A DNA stretch of 64,000 nt, taken from Aphis gossypii. Lineage: Eukaryota > Arthropoda > Insecta > Hemiptera > Aphididae. This document shows, one piece after another, positions 40,301 to 47,578 of the stretch. Every line of letters begins with the position of its first letter. The stretch's first letter is position 1. Made by a program: the position numbers and the translations under genes. The notes below the pieces were generated by a model, which was not told the origin of the DNA, did not search any database, and worked only from the letters and a program-made list of their open reading frames with translations. Location of the stretch: positions 70,154,604-70,218,603 of the forward strand of contig NC_065531.1 of the NCBI RefSeq assembly GCF_020184175.1, written 5' to 3'.

Positions 40301-41157
40301 CATACGAACACTGCCCACAAAATTTAAGATTTTTATTAAAGTAAAATATTTAAGGTTACAAGTAATACATTAACCAATTAGGTATAATATTTATCTATGT
40401 ATCGATAATAACATTTTGTTCACAGTAAATCGTTTTTACTGTCACACTTAAGTATAAAATAAATATCGGTTTTTTTTATGAATCAATTTAAGTACGCGGA
40501 AACACGCTTCTGTCTATCTCTGTACCTATATACTGTATCCACTACTGTTACGTTAATTATCAGCAGCAACCAATAACCCATCCATCCATAACTTTTAGTA
40601 CCTGTTTTGCATTATCGTAATTTACTCTGAAAATAACGCTTATTGAGTACCTATCGCTAAATGAATTTTTTTTTCTGTTTCTATTCTAGCCTCTGAAGTC
40701 GTCTTTCTCGTACTTCGACCAGCCACACTCGTTCTCGACGTTCCTTCAGCAGAGCAGCAAAACGGCTGCCGACTTTGCGGGTCACGATTACGGCAACGTC
40801 GTGTACTCGCCCGTGGGCTCCGCAACCGCCGAGACCATCATGGAAGAGGAAATCGATGTGCCGTCCTGTAACGCTTCCCAGGCTCTTGGCGCCTCAGCCC
40901 TCCGGTGCATGACCGGAATCGCTTGTACGATCGCCACTTCGCCCACGACGGTCGACAAGTCCGAACACGACGAGGCAGCTGGATTCGAACAGTCTTACAG
41001 CGGTGGCGGTGGTGACAGCGGCGGTGGCTCAGTCAGCGGAGCAGATTTCGAAGACGTGGAAGACAAGGTACAGAGATTGTTCGACAATATGCCGGACTAC
41101 ACGAATGTCACGGTTTCCGACCGGAACTCCCGCAAATATGCGCCGTTGCAGACGTGA
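13292..41157 (+). CDS. stumps: stumps/Dof-like FGF-receptor adaptor (BCAP/BANK family), whole coding span
   Basis: Spliced coding span of 16 exons and about 1,040 codons. Order: a basic Ser/Arg-rich N-terminal extension (about 1-161); a TIR-like domain (about 163-300; DIVIVSS, VLVCPIFLERV); a DBB domain (about 343-485; CESRM, NFLCQ); an ankyrin segment (HFAAKHGLEKL); a Pro/Gln-rich stretch; a coiled coil in exons 13-14 matching the BCAP C-terminal helix region; and a Ser-rich tail. Candidate phosphotyrosine motifs are YPTM, YLEM (YxxM, PI3-kinase type) and two YTNV (YxNx, Grb2 type). In Drosophila the family member acts in the cytoplasm downstream of the FGF receptors Heartless and Breathless in mesoderm and tracheal migration. 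Function here is inferred from domain order. Every exon junction is in phase except that exon 11 needs a net frame change, so this is an intact gene with an assembly or allele defect, or a recently broken one. Confidence 0.88.
13308..14841 (+). other. stumps intron 2
   Basis: GTAAGT to TTGTAG. Two CpG-richer patches (about 13430-13700 and 14200-14560) interrupt AT-rich DNA. Open frames in the second patch have no recognisable domain. An exon or enhancer could lie there, but nothing in the sequence proves one. Confidence 0.5.
14842..15101 (+). CDS. stumps: stumps exon 3 (N-terminal extension)
   Basis: Acceptor TTGTAG ends at 14841 and donor GTAAGG starts at 15102. The exon reads 87 codons in frame from phase 1 to phase 0. 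The peptide is basic and Arg/Ser/Thr-rich (RTRKTDRSANK, KHRRHASTGHK), with likely kinase-target serines. No domain was recognised. It lies upstream of the canonical family module. Confidence 0.85.
15102..18041 (+). other. stumps intron 3 (2.9 kb)
   Basis: AT-rich intron with donor GTAAGG and acceptor ATTATAG. No transposon ends or coding fragments were recognised. Confidence 0.6.
18042..18249 (+). CDS. stumps: stumps exon 4 (N-terminal extension)
   Basis: 69 codons plus one base, ending at donor GTAATT. The peptide (VFFSSSGDVRYSNLKSA, SFGNYSSRRPLSDCM) is Ser-rich with possible basophilic kinase sites around RRHS. It is phase compatible with exon 5, 15.5 kb downstream (G plus GC gives Gly). 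Confidence 0.82.
19408..20036 (+). mobile_element. Non-autonomous hAT element, copy 2, with 8-bp target duplication
   Basis: The element is 19416-20028 (613 bp). Its termini TAGGGTTCAGATTTTAAA and TTTAAAATTCGAACCCTA are inverted repeats with two mismatches, flanked by identical 8-bp copies of TTAATTAG (19408-19415 and 20029-20036), the duplication length typical of hAT transposons. Around 19836 the + strand reads YAPITLVDVESSFSML, matching the conserved C-terminal dimerisation motif of hAT transposases, followed by a stop. It is therefore a deleted derivative that keeps only a relic of the transposase end. Confidence 0.9.
20590..20780. other. GC-rich patch after an A-run in intron 4
   Basis: After an A15 run (about 20592) comes a stretch with much higher GC than its surroundings (CCGTCTACCGGTCTGAGCAT, GTGTTCCCGCCGTGG). 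No open frame, tRNA-like box B or terminal repeat was found. It may be a retroposed fragment on the - strand or a regulatory element. Confidence 0.35.
21141..21713. mobile_element. Inverted-terminal element with GGGTG-TTC-AAAGCAT ends
   Basis: Left end ACGGGGTGTTTCACAAAGCAT and right end (reverse complement) ACAGAGTGATTCTCAAAGCAT are imperfect inverted repeats about 570 bp apart. A single related end, AAGGTAGTTCATCAAGCATG, occurs at about 53828. No coding was recognised inside, so it is a MITE-like derivative whose superfamily is not assigned. Confidence 0.6.
23609..24087. mobile_element. MITE with GATTCCGC-TAATATGG ends (pogo-like)
   Basis: Left GTGGATTCCGCTTAATATGG and right (reverse complement) ATAGATTCCGCCTAATATGG are inverted repeats about 475 bp apart. 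The left end lies next to TA. The ends resemble Tc1/mariner-pogo derivatives, which is a recalled similarity and not proven. No transposase remains. Confidence 0.6.
25060..25568 (+). mobile_element. Degenerate hAT-derived repeat, copy 3
   Basis: It shares its core with copies 1 and 2. From 25410 it reads YAPITSVDVESSFSML, the hAT C-terminal motif, and then in a shifted frame NTLSENRISFTT, matching the usual LFRDNR-type continuation of that motif. The left and right termini are missing or decayed. The two motif halves in different frames show a small indel in an old transposase tail. Confidence 0.75.
26294..26950 (+). mobile_element. hAT element with transposase relic and 8-bp target duplication
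   Basis: The element is 26302-26942. Termini CAGGCGTGTCAAAC and (reverse complement) CAGGCATGTCAAAC are inverted, flanked by GTGTATAT and GTGTATAC (7/8 match). Inside, the + strand carries a broken hAT C-terminus: SKIISMFSNTYQCV, then in another frame CEQLFSLL, then SRLTDTHLNSVLKV, the typical end of hAT transposases. Stops and frameshifts show it is dead. It is a different hAT lineage from the three copies at 12058, 19416 and 25060. Confidence 0.88.
28446..29493. mobile_element. Element bounded by inverted ATTGCGAA motif clusters
   Basis: Left end GGGTAATATACGATTGCGAA and right end (reverse complement) GGGTACAACACGATTGCGAA are inverted. Further ATTGCGAA/ATTGCGAT copies lie inside each end (about 28480 and 28509; 29389 and 29432). 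The middle (about 28925-29060) matches about 49855-49990 in the stomatin intron, including ACTAATATAAAC and TTTTTGAGTTAC. No coding was recognised. The superfamily is not assigned. Confidence 0.65.
30618..30712. repeat. Small inverted repeat with CAGGGA ends
   Basis: GCAGGGACG on the left and (reverse complement) GCAGGGAAGACG on the right enclose about 95 bp. It could be a tiny MITE. No target duplication was found. Confidence 0.35.
31280..31889 (+). promoter_or_regulatory. GC-rich candidate internal promoter / alternative first exon of stumps
   Basis: A CpG-rich block (for example GCCGCGCGCCCGGATAAC and CGCGGCCCGGTCCGC) stands out in an otherwise AT-rich intron. It resembles the other two promoter-like regions of the window. 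A reasonable donor (GTGAGT at 31890) follows. The next exon, at 33813, begins GC-ATG in the stumps frame, so a transcript from here would give a protein starting MKSDCLDIVI, the TIR-like domain. Inference only. Confidence 0.4.
33813..33942 (+). CDS. stumps: stumps exon 5 (TIR-like domain start)
   Basis: Acceptor CACAG and donor GTAAAT, entering in phase 1 and leaving in phase 2. It encodes MKSDCLDIVIVSSGDSEAA and continues with MMWINFLIQCF: the first beta strand and helix of the TIR-like domain shared by BCAP, BANK and Dof. The in-frame ATG at 33815 could be an alternative start. Confidence 0.9.
33943..35545 (+). other. stumps intron 5 (1.6 kb)
   Basis: GTAAAT to TTCCAG. AT-rich, with no recognised repeats or coding. 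Confidence 0.7.
35546..35778 (+). CDS. stumps: stumps exon 6 (TIR-like domain)
   Basis: Acceptor TTCCAG and donor GTGAGT. The frame runs from phase 2 to phase 1. Residues such as LQIVLVCPIFLERV and MLALLVGV are the middle strands of the TIR-like domain, comparable to the CVVVLLSAELV and VVRLLCGV strands of BCAP. Confidence 0.92.
35931..36109 (+). CDS. stumps: stumps exon 7 (end of TIR-like domain and linker)
   Basis: Acceptor ATTACAG and donor GTGAGT, phase 1 to phase 0. DYDEWRKMAVKDQDRESVGDF resembles the DWAHWQEL-type segment of BCAP. The exon ends in a linker of charged residues. Confidence 0.9.
36197..36341 (+). CDS. stumps: stumps exon 8 (DBB domain, first part)
   Basis: Acceptor TAATAG and donor GTTAGT, phase 0 to phase 1. 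It encodes beta-strand-rich sequence (KLIVLLSEPLVSKDNVVITV, then TLQFKMP), the Ig-like start of the Dof-BCAP-BANK domain. Confidence 0.9.
36441..36592 (+). CDS. stumps: stumps exon 9 (DBB domain, middle)
   Basis: Acceptor ATTACAG and donor GTAAGC, phase 1 to phase 0. VSVLVNVIVEKNGQPLG, CESRMRELDQLI and PLNFLCQ match the conserved DBB core (BCAP has NPVEFMCQAF at the same place). Confidence 0.93.
36666..36786 (+). CDS. stumps: stumps exon 10 (DBB domain, end)
   Basis: Acceptor CTCTAG and donor GTAAGT, phase 0 to phase 1. TFGLNPVDREQLDLFLVTAY and NVPPNFHLL correspond to the end of the DBB domain before the ankyrin segment. Confidence 0.92.
36787..38178 (+). other. stumps intron 10 with a MITE
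   Basis: GTAAGT to GTCGCAG. It contains the CAGCGGTTCC MITE at 37514-37921. The last 200 bp are more GC-rich, leading into exon 11. Confidence 0.65.
37514..37921. mobile_element. hAT-type MITE with CAGCGGTTCC ends
   Basis: Left CAGCGGTTCCTAAACT and right (reverse complement) CAGCGGTTCCCAAACT are inverted terminal repeats 408 bp apart, the kind of terminus seen in hAT/Charlie-type non-autonomous elements. No 8-bp target duplication is clear (CTGTACAC against AAGCTGTA), so it may be old or have shifted ends. Confidence 0.75.
38179..38819 (+). CDS. stumps: stumps exon 11 (ankyrin and proline-rich region) with a frame discontinuity
   Basis: Acceptor GTCGCAG and donor GTGAGT at 38820. Entering in phase 1, the frame reads HEEYPTMLHFAAKHGLEKL and further ankyrin-like sequence, a His/Pro stretch and QQQQPQNNN, then becomes Arg-rich and stops at 38811-38813. 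The other frame (codon starts 3n+2) is open from upstream to the donor and reads NATMFNYQIPPPPQSIF and GYLEMSSS, which is the frame the next exon needs. The switch lies at about 38598-38650. A net 1-nt loss or 2-nt gain explains it; downstream exons remain intact. GC is far above the neighbouring introns. YPTM and YLEM are YxxM motifs. Confidence 0.85.
39221..39328 (+). CDS. stumps: stumps exon 12
   Basis: Acceptor CTACAG and donor GTATGC, phase 1 to phase 1. The peptide SLGSANYLRANLSLNDSI is Ser/Asn-rich with no domain. It is in frame only with the second reading frame of exon 11. Confidence 0.82.
39418..39569 (+). CDS. stumps: stumps exon 13 (coiled-coil start)
   Basis: Acceptor ATACAG and donor GTAAAC, phase 1 to phase 0. 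PQDELLEIIHDFKNNVLTI then NEVENLVETWK corresponds to the C-terminal helical region of BCAP (QLITLQEQVKLGIVNVDEAV). This is strong family evidence independent of the DBB domain. Confidence 0.9.
39636..39756 (+). CDS. stumps: stumps exon 14 (coiled coil and basic tail)
   Basis: Acceptor TATAG and donor GTAAGA, phase 0 to phase 1. EQLNQMRVEYDRIQQRMKDQ continues the coiled coil, followed by a basic PFDRIKKFFGKNKSK segment that could contact membrane lipids (inference). Confidence 0.9.
39888..39983 (+). CDS. stumps: stumps exon 15 (Ser-rich)
   Basis: Acceptor TTATAG and donor GTAAGT, phase 1 to phase 1. Ser/Lys-rich (SKRPSSSLSLQSSS). Low complexity, comparable to the STSSTASSTSNRSS stretch of BCAP. 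Confidence 0.85.
40060..40151 (+). CDS. stumps: stumps exon 16 (Ser/Thr-rich)
   Basis: Acceptor GTGACAG and donor GTAATA, phase 1 to phase 0. STSCGRSSTVSTSSVNDN followed by an acidic end. Low-complexity tail region. Confidence 0.85.
40152..40689 (+). other. stumps intron 16
   Basis: GTAATA to ATTCTAG. AT-rich, nothing recognised. Confidence 0.7.
40690..41157 (+). CDS. stumps: stumps exon 17 (C-terminal exon, stop)
   Basis: 155 codons and TGA at 41155-41157. It encodes a GC-rich-codon tail with a Gly/Ser stretch (SGGGGDSGGGSVSG), an acidic helix and DYTNVTV near the end, a YxNx candidate Grb2-SH2 site that repeats the YTNV of exon 11. No known domain. Confidence 0.88.
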   Translation, partial: PLKSSFSYFDQPHSFSTFLQQSSKTAADFAGHDYGNVVYSPVGSATAETIMEEEIDVPSCNASQALGASALRCMTGIACTIATSPTTVDKSEHDEAAGFEQSYSGGGGDSGGGSVSGADFEDVEDKVQRLFDNMPDYTNVTVSDRNSRKYAPLQT

Positions 41158-41740
41158 ACATCACGCAAAATCTGTGTGTGGCCGCTCGCTGCCGAAATTT
41201 TTTCGTGTCTTTTTATTGGAACCATTAATGCGTACAATATAATAATGTATATAATATTATATTTTAGTTGTGCGCGGCTATGAGATTTTGAGAATCAATG
41301 GCGGCATACAATTTTCTAGCCACTCGAAGTCTGTGTAAAATAATTTAACAATATATATAGTATATAATTTAATAGGCTGATCTATACAATAATGAAATAT
41401 ATTTTTAAACACGGTTTTACGATACGTTTTATACGTAAAAAGGACTGGATAGTGATAATATATTATTAAATATTTTTATACTGGTGACTAAGGTTAATAA
41501 CATTTAAATTTTAAAATTAAACGTGTTAAGCATAATACATCAAGCGAATAAGTCGTGTGAATATGTGCGCTCTCTCTCAAAAAAAAAAAAAAAAAATGTG
41601 CACTTTGAAGTTTGAACGTTGTAAATCGTTTTATTTATGAACCTATAATATTGTTATTTATATGTTATCATTTTTGTTTATATTTTTACTTCTTGAAATA
41701 TACTTTTTTTAAATAATTATAAATATAGTGTTATTTTATG
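41158..41740 (+). other. stumps 3' UTR and end of gene (approximate)
   Basis: AT-rich DNA after the stop codon. No canonical AATAAA is seen; ATTAAA variants occur near 41466 and 41515. The true cleavage site cannot be placed. Confidence 0.4.
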
Positions 41741-41746
41741 TTTTAA

Positions 41747-41792
41747 ATTCTGATCAAAGTAATGAATGTATTGACTTTACAATGGTGTTTAC
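41747..41792 (+). repeat. Fragment of the GATTCTGA repeat family
   Basis: AATTCTGATCAAAGTAATGA followed by ATGTATTGACTTTACAATGG resembles the left end of the element at 54114 (GATTCTGAGTGAAGCGAGGA then ATGTATTGGTTTTACAATGA). Only about 45 bp match. Confidence 0.5.
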
Positions 41793-43139
41793 TTACCTGA
41801 AGATACTTATTATAGAAGCAGATAAACGATTCAATTCTCAATATTGGAGTGGTTTCTATAGTGTAAATTTTATCTAGTTTTTTACATAGTTCGAATTCTG
41901 AAACATAAATACCTAGTATTTTTTCAAAATAAAAGGGAAAAAACATTTTTTTTTTTTTAAATAGTTTAAACAGGAATATCAATAAATTACATTTTACTAT
42001 TTATAATAACACTATAGTATTTGAAAAATCAATGTTGTTTTAAAAGATTTAGTATAATATATATATATGGATGTTGAGTAATCAATTATGCAAGTTTTGT
42101 ATCTTCTTCTGGTGAAAACGAAACTGATTTACATGATGGTACTTTGACTTTGGCATAACAAAAATATTGAATTTAAACATATGTAACCGTTTTTTATACT
42201 ATTCAGAGCAGTTAAACTCATTTAGTAGGATTCGATTTAATTTATTTAATATCTAATATCTAAAATAATTCAGCGTGTTTCCAGAGACGTACATATATGA
42301 ATCGTGCGTAAGGTAGCTCATTAGCTGGAGACAATTTCAAAAATTATTATTAAACATTTAACATATTATGTATACAATCTTGCAATTAAGTGCATCTTTA
42401 TAAAATAAGTAGGTACATTGTTAGGTGTCATAAATTTATGTAATATTATAAAATCAAAATTAATTATAGCCACCAATAATCAATAATCATATATTACCTA
42501 TATTAAAATTGTATGCGTAATAATTTTTTTATAAGATGGGAGTAAAGTTTTCCGTTCACAGTAAGCATTTAATCGCAGCATATTTGCATACATCAATATT
42601 CAACATAAATAATAATTACAATGTTATAAAATATACTTACTATATGCCTAGTTTATATTATATCTAATTCTAATATGATGGTGAATTGTAAATTTATAAG
42701 TATTAATTAGTGTACAAACATTTTTATAATAACCTTGGTTTATATATGCAACATTTATCCACCCTTCGATGATTTTAAATAAGTCGTAATAATAATAATT
42801 AAGTAGAACATGGTTTAGTTTGGGTATGGGTATCAACAACAAATATATAAAACATAAATGAATAAAATATATGAAAAATGATAATTAATTCTCAATTATT
42901 ATTTTTTTTTTTTTGTATAACCTATATATTATATGGTATACCTAATTTAAAAATAAATCAATATTAGCTTATAATTATTCTATTTTTACAAATTATTAGT
43001 TCTTGGTTATATAACTCGTACAAAGTGGGGCGTAAAATATGCATCAGTTTTAAAGAATTATAAAATAACGATTATTCAATAACTTATAGGAATAAGGACT
43101 ATGTTGTTCGATTAAGTAGAAAATCTAGTCTTTTGCATT

Positions 43140-43400
43140 ATTTTTTAAAGATTACATCTCTAAAATAACGGCCGTCAGCAGTGATAGTTTCTTAAACTCA
43201 TTCCCGGAAGCTTTCAATCGTTTGTCGGTACATTCGAATGGGTAAAGGCGGTAAAGCTTCCTTCCTGATTTTCACATTAAGTTCTTCCAAGCTGTATGGA
43301 CGATGTTTAAAAACGTTTTCCTTTAGGTTATTTCAAAGAATAAAAAGTTATAAAATATACTTAAATCTGATGAGCACGCAGGTCACTTCACGCGAGTCAC
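43140..43400 (-). pseudogene. Relic of a Tc1/mariner-superfamily transposase (C-terminal part)
   Basis: Read on the - strand, about 43330-43215 gives NLKENVFKHRPYSLEELNV continuing KIRKEALPPLP, then YRQTIESFRE and, after frame breaks, ADGRYFRDVIF-like sequence. This is the conserved C-terminal end found after the catalytic domain in mariner-like DDE transposases. The segment upstream of it (higher coordinates) contains stops. No terminal repeats were located. It is a dead fragment downstream of the stomatin gene and on the same strand. Confidence 0.7.
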
Positions 43401-43776
43401 GTCTTAGAAACATTATAGACATCCGGTAAACATTTGTCTCAATTTTCCCATTAAAATTAAAAATTTGCAACTGACTTAAAACTGTATGTTCCTACAAACA
43501 CAATGATACCCCTCTCAACTTTCTACCACCACCATAGTCTGAGTACAGGCCGTTCGAAACAGATGCATATCTTAGACCCGCACCCTGCAAATCGCAATAT
43601 AAATGTGTCGATAACTGTAATATTTTCTAATATTTAATACATAATTTGTATCTAATAGTTGAACACACAAAATATATGTTTGATAAATATAATAAATATG
43701 AATAACTTCATCAATTTTTATAAGTTAATTTTTAACTTATAAGTTAAAACATATATGTGGAAAAAATACCTAACAT

Positions 43777-43911
43777 TTAACTGCTTTGATTTTGTTGAGC
43801 TAGTTTTGTAGATTCCCGTGGTTCTCGAGGTCTCGTGAAAAATGAAATTATATCGATTGGTAGTGGGAATACGATTGTAGAATTCTTCTCCGCTGATATT
43901 GTATTCAATGT
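43777..43911 (-). CDS. stomatin exon 7 (C-terminal, stop)
   Basis: On the - strand, acceptor TTTTTAG precedes TLNTISAEKNSTIVFPLPID, the hallmark end of the stomatin domain, then IISFFTRP and a Gln/Ser tail. TAA is at 43779-43777. It enters in phase 0. Confidence 0.95.
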   Translation of the reverse strand, partial: TLNTISAEKNSTIVFPLPIDIISFFTRPREPRESTKLAQQNQSS

Positions 43912-46900
43912 CTAAAAAAATAAAATAAAATATATACATACGACGTACGAATATTATATCTTAATACCTTATAACACAATATATGGTATTCAAAAATACA
44001 AAAAGGTTAACATAGAAACAAAATAAAATACCGCATTGTAACCTAAATTTATAAAAAAAAAAAAAATTACAAACCTAAATAACCATAGGAAAAAAATGTT
44101 ATGAAATATCTGGTATTACTTTATTATAATCTTAATTAATTATATGAAAGGAAAACATTATATTTATATCTAACTATAGAATAATTTGAATATTTTTGCA
44201 AACCTTATCAAATTTCTAAATTTTAATGTTTATATAAAAAAATTTGTACTACTTGTTTTTCCTGATAATTTTGAAAAATATAAGAAGTTTTGAATTTTGA
44301 CATCTTTAAAGTATTAAAACTATATACAGATCCAATTTTCTATAAAAAAATCCCCTTCAAAGTCAAAAACCAAACAATTCTTTCAACTAGGTACCAGGTA
44401 CCTATACTCATCGTAAATATAATCACAAGAAATTGTAAAATCAAAATATTCATAGTTTCGATTAGAATCTAAAATATTTAATAATACTCATATAACTCAC
44501 TTTAAAAAATTTTCCCTAGATATTATAGAGAGCACTATAATATTTTTAAAGGTTCCTTATAATTATAATAATTTTATTCTTACAATTATAATAACTCATA
44601 ATTCTGTTTTTAATAAAAAAAAATTTAATTAAACCAAGTCATACTTGTAAGTATCTAAGTTGTAGAGCAGCCGGAGATTCACTTATAACTTCTGAAGCTT
44701 CACGGAGAGCCCTCGATGCTTTTTGTTCGCCTTCAGCCGCTATAACCTTAGCACGGGCTTCTCGGGCCGCCTCAGCTTCCGCCGCCATTGCCCTCTGCAA
44801 CTGAACTGGCAATCTCACGTCCTTTCTGTAATGTTTTTCACCACATGTATTTATAAGTAACAACATATATAATGCTTTTATAGAAAAACCAAAAAAAAAA
44901 AACACTCTTCTTCAAAAATAGTACTCACATTTCCACTCGTTCTACTTTGATGCCCCACGACTCGGTGGCTTCGTCCAACAATACTTGCATGGTTTTCGAT
45001 ATGGCGTCTCGGTCGCTGAGAATTTCGTGCAACGGCCTAGTACCTAAGACGTTTCTTAATGTGGTTTGAGCTAATAGCCGAGTAGATTGATGAGCGTTGG
45101 CAACGTTAGCTACCGATATCGTAGCGTTGCATACACGATAATAGACCACGGCGTCCACGGACACAGTCACGCTATCTTTGGTCAATACCTAAATATCATA
45201 ATATAATACTAATTTAGATTAAATTTATTATTTAGTAAATATATTAATATTATTAATTAATAACCTCATAACATACAATTCATTAAATATCAATAAAAAC
45301 CTACCAGATACCTACAGTCCAAAAAATTAATATCTTAAAATTTGATAATAGATTAATTAAATTTAATACTAAACTGCTAAAGCCTAAATTACAAGATTGG
45401 TTCTACTAGTATTAAAAATTTAAACACGACTTTTCTATGTTGTACATTGGTATAAAGATGGAAACAATATAAACGGGTTGCTTTCCTCTCAAAACAAACA
45501 TAATGGTATTTTAAAAATAAAAATGTTTGATTATAGTTTAGGCCATAATCCATTATTTAAATTAAGAAAAAAATTATTATTTAATATTGTCAAGTAGTGG
45601 TAAAGTAATTATAGTATTTCAAAAGTTAAAAATACCGTGTAAAACATTTTTAATTACCGGAGTACTTCAAGTACTCAGTGCTTTTATTATATACCTTTTA
45701 AACCATGACTTGCTTATTGCCTAACAATGTGTAAAATATTCATTGACGTGTATGTGGGTGACGGAGGCAAGAACCCCCATTTAATATCAAATTACTTTTT
45801 TTTTCTTTTTTGTTACCAGTTTTTTTATTATGGAAAAATCAAGAGACACTACTGCAGAATAGCCTACGCTCTATAGTAACATAGACAATACATGTAGGTG
45901 GCTGAAATAGGAAAATTGTATACATATTATACTATTTTTACTTACGTGAAGTATCGGTAATATTTGTGTATCGTCGATGTCATTTTACACAACAGAACAA
46001 ATATAATACATAATAATAATAATATAAATTATACAATACCTCTTGTGGTGGAACGTCGTAAGTGCGTGTTCTTAAGTCAACACGAGCGTAGTTGTCAATA
46101 CATGGCAAAATAAAGAATATACCTAGTAGGAAAAAAATCGCTCATTAATCGTGAATATTTTAGCATATTTACATAGACGTGAACTCACCTGGCCCTTTCG
46201 CCCCACCCGATATCAGACGTCCCAGGCGAAATATTACTGCTCGTTCGTATTCCTGAACTACCTGTTAATGCGAAAACAAAACAAATAAATTATTTCTATT
46301 GTTCAATAGAGAGTCGAAGTTTAGGGATTTATGCAAACGTTGGCGCATCCGAGTTGGGTCCCGAATACTATAGGGGCTAATCGCAGGTAGTGTACTAGTT
46401 GGGTCCTATAGTATAGGTACTATACTATACTTGGGTCCAGAATTATTTTAGGTATTCCACTAGTTCCTGAATATTTTTTGTTAAGTACTACACTATACTA
46501 TACTAACATTTTCATTCCCAATTTAACAGATTGTCTATGATCTATTTAAACAACAGGTATGGTTAAAAATGTTTTTACAGTTTTTTTTTTTATTTCTTTT
46601 CTATTAAAATATAAGTTATTAGAATTTTGTAAAAAATAAATCACTTTTGTGTTGGTAAAAATATTAAAAATGTTAAAAACCAAGTATAAAAATACATATT
46701 ATATAATATAAATTTAGCCATATAAGTATAAGTGTAAAAATATTAAAAATGTTAAAATAATTATATAATATAAATAAAAATAAAATAATATTTTTTGAAA
46801 AATCACATGTGTTGGTAGAAATGTATAAGACATTAATTTTATAAAATCAAATCGATTTATTATTCCTGCAATTTTTTTATTCATATGGTCAGCTATAAAT

Positions 46901-47517
46901 TTTTCTTTTAGTAAAATGCAGTTTCTTTTCTACATTACTTCTACACTTCTCATTTTTATATAAGTATCAATTTTTACGTTTACGTTAATGTTAGTATAGT
47001 GTAATACTTACTTACCAAAAAATATTCAATAGTGCTGTAGCTAAAATAATTCAGGACCAACTAGTGTAGTAACTATAAAAATCTAGGACCGAATTAGTAT
47101 AGTACCTATAAAAATCCGGGACCCAACTAGTGTAGCAATTTTAAATTTGGGACCCAACTCGGATGCAGCCGTTAACGTAGGTAGAATGAAACTACTAAAT
47201 GCACTAACTTTGAAACAGACGAACAAAGAAAACGGGAACGTGATGACAACAAGTGCCCAAGCACACACGGTCATAAATTTACCGCATACACCTGGATCGG
47301 TTGGCGCGCTATCCTCGGCTAAAAAGTTAAATGGATTAAATTATTATTGAAATCGTTATAATATGACCGATGGCAGATATGACAAGCCCCTTCTACATAA
47401 ATGAAAAAAAACACACGTTTCATTCGTTTCAATAAATCGATTGAAAACAAAAAACGTAGGTATTTTTCGTGCACAAGTAAATTATATGGTTCCTATATAT
47501 TATAGACTATAGTATAA

Positions 47518-47578
<61 letters not shown>

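Larger units (their letters stand above)
41741..43776. other. Convergent intergenic region between stumps and the stomatin gene
   Basis: AT-rich. It holds a fragment of the GATTCTGA repeat family (about 41747-41792) and the mariner-like transposase relic at 43140-43400. The stomatin 3' UTR probably occupies its right edge, with an ATTAAA on the - strand near 43632. Confidence 0.6.

Noticed and set aside
47147..47350. + strand open frame across stomatin exon 2
   Set aside because: It is antisense to the membrane-hairpin exon, which is supported by family motifs and phase.
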